Part shown: piece by piece, positions 37,227 to 44,967 of the stretch
Layout of the letters: every line of letters begins with the position of its first letter
Numbering within the stretch: position 1 is the first letter of the stretch
Origin: Desulfococcaceae bacterium
Lineage (GTDB): Bacteria > Desulfobacterota > Desulfobacteria > Desulfobacterales > Desulfosalsimonadaceae
Reading direction: 5' to 3'
Length of the DNA: 64,000 nucleotides
NCBI GenBank assembly: GCA_030145385.1
Contig: JAQYVU010000008.1
Coordinates: forward strand, 17,627-81,626
The notes under the pieces: generated by a model
Databases searched by the model: none
What the model was told of the DNA's origin: nothing
The model's input: the letters and a program-made list of their open reading frames with translations, nothing else
Position numbers and translations under genes: made by a program

Positions 37227-37378
37227 CAGGTGTTTAAAACTATTGCGCTTGTCACTACGGCGTTAAAATTTTACTTAAAATGCTCATTTATAGGCATAAA
37301 CTCCTCTTTTGCGTTACCCAGGCTTAAATTTGGGGCCTTGTATTGACTACGCTCATGACGTTTTAAACAACCTGTTAA
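37223..37378. mobile_element. Palindromic MITE-like element abutting the glnT/gmaS stop
   Basis: About 156 bases bounded by TTAACAGGTGTTTAAAAC and the inverted GTTTTAAACAACCTGTTAA, with CACTACGGCG and its partner GACTACGCTCATGACG further in. It starts on the TAA stop of the upstream gene. No coding capacity. Confidence 0.75.
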
Positions 37379-37405
37379 CCCGAAATTTTCATCCTTCGGG
37401 CCAGC

Positions 37406-37491
37406 CTGATTCGCTCATCTGCGGCGTTATAAGCGGATCGCGGTAAAACGCTACAGCTTCACCGCTTATGCCTTGCATATGAACGAATCAG
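37406..37491. repeat. Palindromic repeat with CTGATTCG ends
   Basis: An 86-base imperfect hairpin: CTGATTCG..TCAT..TGC..GGCgTTATAAGCGG on the left is mirrored by CCGCTTATgCC..GCATATGA..CGAATCAG on the right. Confidence 0.7.
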
Positions 37492-37511
37492 AAAGGTGAG
37501 AAATCAGATTG

Positions 37512-37650
37512 GGCGTCGTTAAAAGTCCCATCTGCTGCGTTGCAGCGGTTTTTCAGTCTTTGAATATACTGATTGTATTATTTCAATTCTGAAAAACCGC
37601 TCCGCCTTACACATGGGCCTTTTACCTTAGCCATCGGAATACTTTTATGT
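37512..37650. repeat. Dispersed palindromic repeat, family T variant, copy 1
   Basis: Begins GGCGTCGTTAAAAGTCCCAT, then GCTGCGTTGCAGCGGTTTTT, with the inverted GAAAAACCGCTCCGCCTTAC and CATGGGCCTTTTA. It is clearly homologous to 62454-62593. Its ends resemble the GACGGCTTCGTAAAAAG ends of the elements at 4732 and 15601. Confidence 0.78.
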
Positions 37651-38008
37651 AATTGGATTGTTTACGGTGGAATAAATTTTCATAATCTTAATCATCATCG
37701 TAATCCTAATCTGGTTTATTAAATTCAGCGCCATGGATTATGATTAAGAACAGGATTACGATTAAGAATTTTCAAGGCAAAGTCTCAAGATATTGATCTG
37801 GCCTGAAATACCAGGTTTTAAAGAATAATAAAATTTGCATATCCGGTTCGCTCAAGTTGAGAGTAAAATGATGTTATCTGATGTTTTTAAGCCCGTCATT
37901 CCGGGCAAGGGAGCGAAGCGACCGCGACCCGGAATCCAGTAAAACCTGATAACTTGAGCGAAGTGGATAACCAGATAATGAAAAACACGCAAAAGACAGG
38001 AACCACCC
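37651..38008. repeat. Further non-coding repeat sequence, including a REP-like unit
   Basis: An inverted repeat CTTAATC..CGTAATCCT / AGGATTACGATTAAG spans about 37687-37772. A REP-like unit at 37891-37939 pairs CCCGTCATTCCGGG with GACCCGGAATCCAG. No gene is visible. Flanking matches TTATCTG.. / ..CCAGATAA suggest another nested element. Confidence 0.6.
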
Positions 38009-38482
38009 ATGGTATTTGAAAAAGTAAAATCCCTGCTCGAAACCAGCGGATCACATTATACCCTGCACACGCATCCGGCGGTCAGGACCATTGAAGACGC
38101 GGAAGAAAAAGTGGCCCACCTGACAAAGAATCTGTTGAAAACCATTGTTTTTAAAATCAAGGATTCTCACTGGGTGCTGGCTGTGGTCAAAGGACACGAA
38201 AGAATCGACTACAAGGAACTGGCCCGGGCATTTGACGTGAACCGGAGAAAAATCCGGACCGTTTCCCCGGACAGGGTGGAAAAGCAGCTGGGATTCGAAG
38301 TCGGGGGGATCGGCCCGTTTCCGGTTAATGACTCCATAAAAATCATCATGGACCAGTCATTAACCGGCATCGGGATGATTTTCTGCGGTTCCGGTAAAAA
38401 CACCGTGACCATAGAAATGGATATTTCAGATCTGATCAAACTGGTTAAACCGGTTATTTGGAAGATAAAGAAAGGGGCTTAG
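38009..38482 (+). CDS. YbaK/ProX-type aminoacyl-tRNA deacylase domain protein (157 aa)
   Basis: Free-standing editing-domain protein that hydrolyses mischarged tRNA in related families. It shows HPAVRTIEDAEEKV, the conserved Lys in LLKTIVFKIKD, VVKGHERIDYKELARAF, and the GGIGPFPV loop near residue 98, the hallmarks of the YbaK/EbsC fold. Which amino acid is removed cannot be told. Single gene after the repeat cluster. Confidence 0.9.
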   Translation: MVFEKVKSLLETSGSHYTLHTHPAVRTIEDAEEKVAHLTKNLLKTIVFKIKDSHWVLAVVKGHERIDYKELARAFDVNRRKIRTVSPDRVEKQLGFEVGGIGPFPVNDSIKIIMDQSLTGIGMIFCGSGKNTVTIEMDISDLIKLVKPVIWKIKKGA

Positions 38483-38609
38483 TCTGAAGGCTAAAGGCTG
38501 AAGGGAGAATGGATTTCAGCTTTCTTGACTTCCACATGTCCCACAATATAAAAGCAATTCAAAATTCAAAATCTGAGACCTTCTACACAATAAATCAGGA
38601 GAAAAAGAA

Positions 38610-38834
38610 ATGGATTATGATTTAGAAGACAGCGATATAAAATTAAAACAAATCGATTATCTTCGTGATCGATGTGAACTGGATAAGCCTGTTGATTATG
38701 ATCATTTAAAAAAGGGGGATTATTTTTTACTTCAAAAGACCTGCCCTGCCTGCAATAGTATAGTGCTTGGCAAGAAAGAACACGATTTTCAATGCCAGAA
38801 GTGTTATCTGATTTTTCGTTATGAAAAAGTATGA
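38610..38834 (+). CDS. Small zinc-ribbon protein (74 aa)
   Basis: ATG at 38610 after AGGAG. The N-terminal half is acidic and hydrophilic. The C-terminal half has two CxxC pairs (TCPACNSIV and FQCQKCYLIF), a single treble-clef-like zinc site. Not recognised; a regulator or RNA-binding role is possible but unsupported. Confidence 0.65.
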   Translation: MDYDLEDSDIKLKQIDYLRDRCELDKPVDYDHLKKGDYFLLQKTCPACNSIVLGKKEHDFQCQKCYLIFRYEKV

Positions 38835-39146
38835 CATTGGTTATTTTTCCCTGCCCGGGTGTTTAACTTAGAATCGTCGACAGATCTTTCGCCGCATCAA
38901 CGGATATGGTCCAAGATCGGCCCGTGTTTTAAGTCGGGGGGATCCTGTTGATTTTCTGCAACTCCTATATGAAATCCTTCTTCATTGGAACAACTCCTTG
39001 ACCTGGCGGTGATTTTCCGGACCAGATACAAGACATGGAGTGGTCCGGATTCCCGATAGTTTATTTGCATACCGGGCTGTTTTAAAAGGGTTTTAAAACA
39101 GCCCGGCATGCTTTTCAATTTTTAAACGGTTTCCGTATATAATGCA
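38835..39146. other. Non-coding region with terminator-like hairpin
   Basis: No gene seen. At 39072-39105 a 34-base perfect palindrome (CCGGGCTGTTTTAAAA, GG, TTTTAAAACAGCCCGG) follows the acyl-CoA dehydrogenase stop by about 40 bases. Its T/A-rich inner arms fit a termination or stabilising stem. Confidence 0.55.
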
Positions 39147-41000
39147 TTATGAACCAAAAGACGCTTCGGGGATTTCCACCACTGCCTTGTTTCCACCTGC
39201 GATGGAATTGAGGTTTCCAATGGTAATCGGAAGAATCGTATGAATGTAATACTCAGCGGATTTCAGCTGACCTTCATAGAACGCGGCATTTTTATTTTTA
39301 TTAATCTTTTCAATGCGTGCCGCATCGTCAAGCCCTTGTGTTAACTTCATCAGTTTCGGCGCGGCAACATTTGCCCGCCAGAGCAGCATCCATCCCATAA
39401 TCACATCACCCATGGCCATCAAAAACGGGGAGGCATGTCCAAAGGCGGCCTTAAAATCAGCTGACATGGCCATTGTTCCCATATGCATGGCAACCTCACC
39501 CAAACGGCCGATGGCTGCCTCAAGCTGCTTGGCAGATTCCAGAAGCCCTTCTGTTTCCTTGGCCTGTGCAATCACTTTTTGAATTTCACCCAAAAAGCTC
39601 ATGAACACCGCGCCTTTTTTCATCCCCATCTTCCGGGCCAGCAAATCCATGGCCTGAATACCGTTGGTGCCTTCATAGAGCGAATGAATTTTGCTGTCCC
39701 GCAAAAGGCGTTCCACCGGATACTCGGTGACATATCCGTAACCACCGTATACCTGCATTGCCTGAACCGTGACCTCAAAACCGCGCTCAGTGCAATAGGA
39801 TTTGATAATGGGGGTTAACAGTTCAATAAGATCTTTTGCCAGTTCTCTTTCCGCTTCTGTTTCGCCTATTGTTTCTTTATCGAACAATTGACCGACATAA
39901 TAAACAAAACTCCGCATGCCTTCCACATGGGATTTCATCCAGAGAAGCATCCTGCGGACATCCGGGTGGCGGATAATCGGCACGGATTTGGCATCTTTAT
40001 TGAGCATATCCGCCAGATCACGTCCCTGAACCCGCTGCCTTGCATAATCAAGGGCATACAGGTAGGCACAGGAGGCATTGCTGAACGCATTCAGGCCCAC
40101 CCCCAGCCGGGCTTCATTCATCATGAGAAACATGACTTTCATGCCTTTATTTTCCTCACCCAGAAGTACGCCGCGGCACTTCCCCTTGCTGCCAAAGGCC
40201 ATCTGGCAGGTGGGGCTGCCATGGATTCCCAGTTTTTCCTCGATCCCCGTGCAAACCACGTCATTGTCTTCCCCAAGACTGCCGTCTTCATTGACCCATA
40301 TTTTGGGAACAAGGAATAAGGAAATCCCCTTGGTTCCTGCAGGAGCACCTTCGATCCTTGCCAGTACCGGATGAATGATATTATCAGCCAGATCATGCTC
40401 GCCGCAGGTGATGAATATTTTATTTCCGGAAATAGAGTAAGTGCCGTCGCCATTCGGGGTTGCTGTTGTGGTGAGTGCCCCTAAATCCGAACCCGCCTCA
40501 GCTTCGGTGAGCACCATGGTCCCGCCCCACTCACCGGTATACATTCTTTTCATGTAGAGGTTTTTTTGCGCTTCCGTACCAAAATGTTCGATCATCTTGG
40601 CAGCCCCGTGAGCGGTACCAACAAAACAAATCAGGCTGAAGCCCGGGCCGCCGAGGTATTCCGATACTGCCTGGGTAATAAGGTGGGGCAGCCCCTGGCC
40701 CCCGACTTCAGGATCCTCGGTCAATGCGATCCATTCACCTTCCTTTAATAATTCCCAGGGGCGGTGAAAACATTCGGGAACGGTTACCTGGTTGTTTTCA
40801 AACTTAAGCCCGACTTTATCCGCTTCTTCATTGGCGGGTAAAATTTCCTTGATGGCAAGGTTTCGCGCTTCATTGATCACCATATCAAACATTTTCCGGT
40901 TCATGTCCTGGTAGCGCTCATTCTTGGCTAATGCTTCGGCATTAAGCTGCTCATAAAGGACAAAGTCCACGTCACGCCGGTCTGAAATCTGTTGTGCCAT
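39147..41000 (-). CDS. Acyl-CoA dehydrogenase, long form (617 aa)
   Basis: FAD-dependent alpha,beta-dehydrogenation of an acyl-CoA. Motifs: MVLTEAEAGSDLGAL (FAD/substrate), KIFITCGEHD, QVYGGYGYVTEYPVERLLRD, and YEGTNGIQAMDL carrying the catalytic Glu. The extra C-terminal about 150 residues match the acyl-CoA dehydrogenase C-terminal extension of long forms. It is preceded by a near-consensus promoter with a leader of about 190 bases and, further up, a 28-base dyad. The substrate chain length is unknown; fatty or aromatic acid oxidation is usual in complete-oxidising sulfate reducers. Confidence 0.94.
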   Translation of the reverse strand: MAQQISDRRDVDFVLYEQLNAEALAKNERYQDMNRKMFDMVINEARNLAIKEILPANEEADKVGLKFENNQVTVPECFHRPWELLKEGEWIALTEDPEVGGQGLPHLITQAVSEYLGGPGFSLICFVGTAHGAAKMIEHFGTEAQKNLYMKRMYTGEWGGTMVLTEAEAGSDLGALTTTATPNGDGTYSISGNKIFITCGEHDLADNIIHPVLARIEGAPAGTKGISLFLVPKIWVNEDGSLGEDNDVVCTGIEEKLGIHGSPTCQMAFGSKGKCRGVLLGEENKGMKVMFLMMNEARLGVGLNAFSNASCAYLYALDYARQRVQGRDLADMLNKDAKSVPIIRHPDVRRMLLWMKSHVEGMRSFVYYVGQLFDKETIGETEAERELAKDLIELLTPIIKSYCTERGFEVTVQAMQVYGGYGYVTEYPVERLLRDSKIHSLYEGTNGIQAMDLLARKMGMKKGAVFMSFLGEIQKVIAQAKETEGLLESAKQLEAAIGRLGEVAMHMGTMAMSADFKAAFGHASPFLMAMGDVIMGWMLLWRANVAAPKLMKLTQGLDDAARIEKINKNKNAAFYEGQLKSAEYYIHTILPITIGNLNSIAGGNKAVVEIPEASFGS

Positions 41001-41197
41001 TTTGGTTTATCTCCTAAATTTTAATAATCTGAAATTTCCCTTTTCAGATCGTTCAGTTAACGTAAAAAAAATATCATTTTTGTGTCCATGCATTGCGCTG
41101 GTTTCCATCAGCTGAGAAGTCTGCCGTACGTCCGGGGAAATGCATTCAGTAGATGAATTTTGAGGAAAATGATAATAAATTGCTTTTGTTAGAAAAA

Positions 41198-41226
41198 TTT
41201 ATAAAAAAATATCATATGTATGTCAA
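41198..41226 (-). promoter_or_regulatory. Sigma-70-like promoter upstream of the acyl-CoA dehydrogenase
   Basis: On the minus strand, TTGACA (41226-41221), exactly 17 bases, then TATAAA (41203-41198). Near-perfect consensus. The transcript would have an untranslated leader of about 190 bases. Confidence 0.7.
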
Positions 41227-41312
41227 CGGGATTTATTTTCCGCATGGCGGACCCTTATGCGGAAAACGCAATGCCTTAAATGATACGGCAGGCAGTGAAG
41301 GACAGGATCATG

Positions 41313-41340
41313 GGTAACGTATAGTATATATAGCGTTACC
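41313..41340. promoter_or_regulatory. 28-base dyad upstream of the acyl-CoA dehydrogenase promoter
   Basis: GGTAACG (41313-41319) and CGTTACC (41334-41340) flank an AT-rich palindromic centre (TATAGTATATATAG). This is the shape of a TetR/FadR-type operator. It lies about 87 bases upstream of the -35, so it may instead control something else or be an upstream activator site. Confidence 0.4.
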
Positions 41341-41476
41341 TGATTTCAACAGGCTTACTTTTTTTCAATAAAATTTAAACAAGACTCAAGAAGAGGCCCT
41401 CGCTCATTCTGAAAGAAAACTGATTGCCTAAATGTCCTCAAAAATGATTAAAATAGCCCTGCTTTGCGAAAATATA

Positions 41477-41516
41477 AAAAAAAAGGCACCACAGAATAAA
41501 ATCCGTGATGCCCTTT
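41477..41516 (-). terminator. Terminator of the cold-shock gene
   Basis: A stem formed by AAAGGCACCACAGA and TCCGTGATGCCCTTT around ATAAAA, with an A-run on the left that becomes a U-run on the minus strand. It lies 20 bases past the stop of the cold-shock gene. Confidence 0.8.
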
Positions 41517-41535
41517 GTTTGTATGGAAATATTAA

Positions 41536-41736
41536 CTAGACAACAGTAACATTAACTGCGGCAAGACCTTTTTGCCCCTGCTCAACAGTAAAAGTTACAT
41601 TATCGCCGTCGTTCAGCGTTTTAAAACCAGTTGCATTGATACTTGAATGATGAACAAATACATCTTCTCCATCTTCCTGCTCAATAAAACCAAAACCCTT
41701 ACTTTCGTTAAACCATTTTACAGTTCCATTCGACAT
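41536..41736 (-). CDS. Cold-shock domain protein (66 aa)
   Basis: Single OB-fold nucleic-acid chaperone. RNP1 is KGFGFIEQ and RNP2 is VFVHHSS, preceded by NGTVKWFNE; full length. A strong AAAGGAGG site precedes the ATG. The upstream 215 bases carry a stem (GGCCTGA with TCAGGCC, 41823-41846), compatible with a structured cold-shock leader, and a TTGACA at 41889-41884 with no good -10. Confidence 0.96.
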   Translation of the reverse strand: MSNGTVKWFNESKGFGFIEQEDGEDVFVHHSSINATGFKTLNDGDNVTFTVEQGQKGLAAVNVTVV

Positions 41737-41952
41737 AGTGACTTCCTCCTTTCATAAAAATTTTCTTTGTTCCAAACTTCAGGAGGCCACTATTTATAAT
41801 GGGTGTTCCGTTGGGGAGAAACCGGCCTGAAAAGTCATTCAGGCCAATAAAGATTACCCACAAGTTAGCCAGTAAAACCTGCATGTCAAATTATCCTTTT
41901 AATAAAATCAATAATTTTTCTATTTCTGACAGCTTCCTGTTGGCCGGGCACC

Positions 41953-43605
41953 CTAATTGGCTGAAGGATTGGCGTGTTCTAATGGACCTTTACATGTTTT
42001 GGACAGGTAATATTCATAATTGCCTTCATAGATAATCATTTCCCCGTGGTCTATCTCAAAGACGCGTCCGACGAGCGACCGGAGAAAATGTCGGTCATGG
42101 CTGACCAGAACCACCGTGCCGGTAAATTTTTGCAAAGCCGTTAAAAGAATCTCCCGGGACTGGATATCCAGATGGTTGGTGGGTTCGTCCAATATCAGGA
42201 AATTCAGCGGTCGGGCAAGCAAGGTCGCCAGAACAATCCGGCTTTTTTCGCCGCCCGAGAGCATATCGATCCGTTTATCAACGTCGTCTCCCTGAAAAAG
42301 AAACGCCGCGCAAAGATTGCGGACCACTCCGATGCCTGCTTCCGGAATCGTATCGGCAACGGTTTCAAACACGGTCTTTTTGGGATCCAGAATATCCATG
42401 GCATGCTGACTGAAGTAGCCGGATGCGACATTTGCCCCGATCCTGATCATGCCGGTGGTGGATTCGGTTTGTTCTGCCAGCACTTTAAGAAAGGTTGATT
42501 TGCCGGCCCCATTGACGCCCACCACCGCAATCTTTTCCTGGCGGCGGATCACGCCGGAAACCCCGCCAAAAACGGATTTTGTTCCACCATCCGGCAGGGG
42601 CCATGTTTTGCCCAGGTTATTGATTCGAACGACATCATCACCGGTGCGCGGTGGATCGGCAAACTCAAATTTGATGATTTTCTGATCCGGCGGTAATTCA
42701 ATGCGCTGGATTTTTTCCAGTTTTTTGATGCGGGACTGCACCTGGGCGGCATGTGAAACACGGGCGGCAAAACGGGCGATAAAATCCTCTTCTTTGGCCA
42801 GCATTTCCTGCTGGCGACGGTAACTGGCCTGAAGCTGTTCTCTTCTGATGTCACGTTCACGCAGGTAAAAATCGTAGTTTCCGGAGTAGGTTGTTATGGT
42901 TTTGCCGGCCACTTCAATAATCCGGTTAACGATCCGGTTCATAAAGTCCTGATCATGGCAGGTCATCAGAAGTGCGCCTTTGTATTCACTGGCAAGCCAT
43001 TCTTCTAACCAGACAATCGATTCCACGTCCAGATGATTGGTGGGTTCGTCCAGCAGAAGAACCTCCGGGTTCAGCGTCAGTATCTTTGCCAGGGCAATCC
43101 GCATTTTCCAGCCGCCGCTGAATGACTCCACCGGGTGCCTGTAATCGTCCGGGCCGATGCCAAGGCCGGTCAGCACCGCCTGGGCCCGGGATTCCAGATC
43201 ATAGCCGCCCTGATGTTCAAATTCTTCCACGGCATTGCCGTATCGTTCAAGCAATGCCGCCATGTCATCATCACTCATCGGGGTTGCCATGGCGGTTTCC
43301 ATTTCACGGATCTGATCACCCAGGCGAACCGCATCCCCGGATGCAGCCATTACTTCTTCAAGGGCTGACCGGCCGGACATGTCTCCGACATCCTGGGAGA
43401 AGTACCCGACATTGATGTTTTTTCTACAGGCAATATCACCACTGTCAGCTGCCTCCGTTCCGGTAATCAGGCGGAAGATGGTTGTTTTGCCGGCCCCGTT
43501 GGGTCCGACCAGGCCGGTGCGCGAACCGGAAAGGATCTGTAAGCTTGCATTTTTAAAGAGAATTTGGTCTCCATGCTGCCTGGTGATATTCGTCAGGTGA
43601 ATCAT
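41953..43605 (-). CDS. ABC-F family ATPase (550 aa)
   Basis: Two ABC ATPase domains in one soluble chain and no membrane domain. Walker A GPNGAGKTT and GVNGAGKST; signatures SGGWKMRIALAK and SGGEKSRIVLA; Walker B VLLLDEPTNHLD and FLILDEPTNHLD. The inter-domain linker (residues about 245-320) is charged and helical, as in translation factors that bind the ribosomal E site. It resembles the YheS/YbiT/Uup group rather than EttA. Likely a translation or ribosome-rescue factor, possibly antibiotic protection. Confidence 0.93.
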   Translation of the reverse strand: MIHLTNITRQHGDQILFKNASLQILSGSRTGLVGPNGAGKTTIFRLITGTEAADSGDIACRKNINVGYFSQDVGDMSGRSALEEVMAASGDAVRLGDQIREMETAMATPMSDDDMAALLERYGNAVEEFEHQGGYDLESRAQAVLTGLGIGPDDYRHPVESFSGGWKMRIALAKILTLNPEVLLLDEPTNHLDVESIVWLEEWLASEYKGALLMTCHDQDFMNRIVNRIIEVAGKTITTYSGNYDFYLRERDIRREQLQASYRRQQEMLAKEEDFIARFAARVSHAAQVQSRIKKLEKIQRIELPPDQKIIKFEFADPPRTGDDVVRINNLGKTWPLPDGGTKSVFGGVSGVIRRQEKIAVVGVNGAGKSTFLKVLAEQTESTTGMIRIGANVASGYFSQHAMDILDPKKTVFETVADTIPEAGIGVVRNLCAAFLFQGDDVDKRIDMLSGGEKSRIVLATLLARPLNFLILDEPTNHLDIQSREILLTALQKFTGTVVLVSHDRHFLRSLVGRVFEIDHGEMIIYEGNYEYYLSKTCKGPLEHANPSAN

Positions 43606-44145
43606 GTTAGGAAAAACTCATAAAAAGTAAGATTTCGATGGTAAAGAAAAAATCGTACCAATAACATGATGAATGATGAGGGACAAGTCTATTCATGTAA
43701 ATTTATGATGTCATCTGACAATGGTACCAAATAATTTTTATTAAGCCAAACGGATGCACTCGTAATAAGTATTCAGATAACTAAGATTTTTAAATAACTT
43801 GTTTGTTTTCGGTGACAAGGTCGGGATTCAATTCCCGACAAAAGTTGATCGTTAATTTCCGGATAAGAAATCCGGCCTACGTTGAGAATCCTTGATGGTT
43901 AGCGGTGTCACCCATCTTTGTGAAAACAAGTCACAAATCAAGTAACCTTTTCAATAATTTGTTTTTTTGCTTTATAGAGGCATTTTTGATATATTCAACA
44001 AGGCCTCGATTTCCGGAAAAAAGAAACCGGCTTTGAAATAACTTCCGATAGCAATATAGATTTAAAACCGGACAGACCCATTGTGAGTTTTTTTAAATAT
44101 TGTTTGGAAGCTGTCTCATCACTAAAAAAACGGTCACCTTATATC
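43606..44145. repeat. Non-coding region holding family R repeat, copy 1 (43817-43878)
   Basis: The repeat joins two hairpins: GTCGGGATTC / ATTCCCGAC and CCGGATaagaaATCCGG. Related copies lie at 51452-51530 (inverted) and 53182-53246. The T-arm-like look of the first hairpin is not part of a tRNA. Nothing else was recognised. Confidence 0.75.
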
Positions 44146-44586
44146 ATGAGTGCACTTAATCAACTCAAAGCAGTTCTTGTTTTCATCGCTATCTTTCATT
44201 TTGTTTTCGGCTTTGGCCTGATGGTGTCGATTAATTTTCAAAAGGCCGCTCTTGCCGGTTATGGCAGCACCCTCGAATTGACGCCTACGACTATATATTT
44301 TATCAGAATCATAGGATCTTTCGCATTTGTGCTTGGCTATTTAGCCTGGATGGCTTTCCGTGATCCGATCAGGCATAAAGTAATTGTTATTGGATTCATC
44401 GAATTCTTTATCCTGCGTAATATTAACCGTCATCTTTTTTCAGATGAGCTCTATATTGCACTTAATGTCAGCCAGACGATGAATGTGATGACTTCAGTGT
44501 TTTTTGGACTGCAGGCTTTGCTGCTGGCATATCTATTGTGGCGCACGTCAAGAGAAGAACTTAATCAAAATGCAAACAGCTGTTGA
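44146..44586 (+). CDS. Small integral membrane protein (146 aa)
   Basis: About four predicted transmembrane helices: VLVFIAIFHFVFGFGLMV, IYFIRIIGSFAFVLGYLAW, VIVIGFIEFFIL and VFFGLQALLLAYLLW. The ATG at 44146 is chosen; the frame extends upstream to a GTG at 44083. No strong ribosome site precedes either. I do not recognise a function. Followed by a strong terminator. Confidence 0.72.
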   Translation: MSALNQLKAVLVFIAIFHFVFGFGLMVSINFQKAALAGYGSTLELTPTTIYFIRIIGSFAFVLGYLAWMAFRDPIRHKVIVIGFIEFFILRNINRHLFSDELYIALNVSQTMNVMTSVFFGLQALLLAYLLWRTSREELNQNANSC

Positions 44587-44619
44587 AATGTGAAATTGCT
44601 GCCGAATTTTTAAAATCTT

Positions 44620-44655
44620 TAAACGCCCCTTTTTGGCTCTGAAAAGGGGCGTTTA
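44620..44655 (+). terminator. GC-rich hairpin terminator after the membrane protein gene
   Basis: AAACGCCCCTTTT pairs with AAAAGGGGCGTTT around a TGGCTCTG loop, a 13-base-pair stem about 34 bases beyond the stop. The T-run after it is short. Confidence 0.75.
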
Positions 44656-44802
44656 AGCGTCCAAAAAGGCCTTTTTTAAGACCTGAATCCTTATTTTACG
44701 GACATTCAGCTTGGTCCGACCCGAAATCCACACGAAACCATTTTGTAAAAAGGGGGAATCCTCGTTAAACTTGAGTTATGCATAATGCATGAGCGAACAT
44801 GA

Positions 44803-44952
44803 TCCTATCCCATTGGTGATATTGATTATCCTTGGGTCTTGCAAGAGTTCGATTATTTGTTTTCTACGGAAACAGTCTGTATTGATTATCTCTTTAGACT
44901 GCGTTGGTCTCAAGGTTTTGTTTGTCCAATCTACCTTAATCGTAAGGGGTAA
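44803..44952 (+). pseudogene. IS1595-type transposase remnant (N-terminal)
   Basis: In one frame, with no start codon, the sequence reads YPWVLQEFDYLFSTETVCID then YLFRLRWSQGFVCPIYLNRK and a stop. This is the N-terminal region of IS1595-family transposases (EFQ..F.TEEAC..YLF.LRWP.GFVCP.CG), cut off just before the zinc-ribbon Cys pair. No inverted repeats or remaining catalytic domain are visible. Confidence 0.72.
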
Positions 44953-44967
44953 TCCCCTTCCCAGAAG

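Noticed and set aside
43817..43840. T-arm-like hairpin suggesting a tRNA
   Set aside because: No acceptor, D or anticodon arms surround it and the same unit recurs at 51452 and 53182 as part of a repeat.
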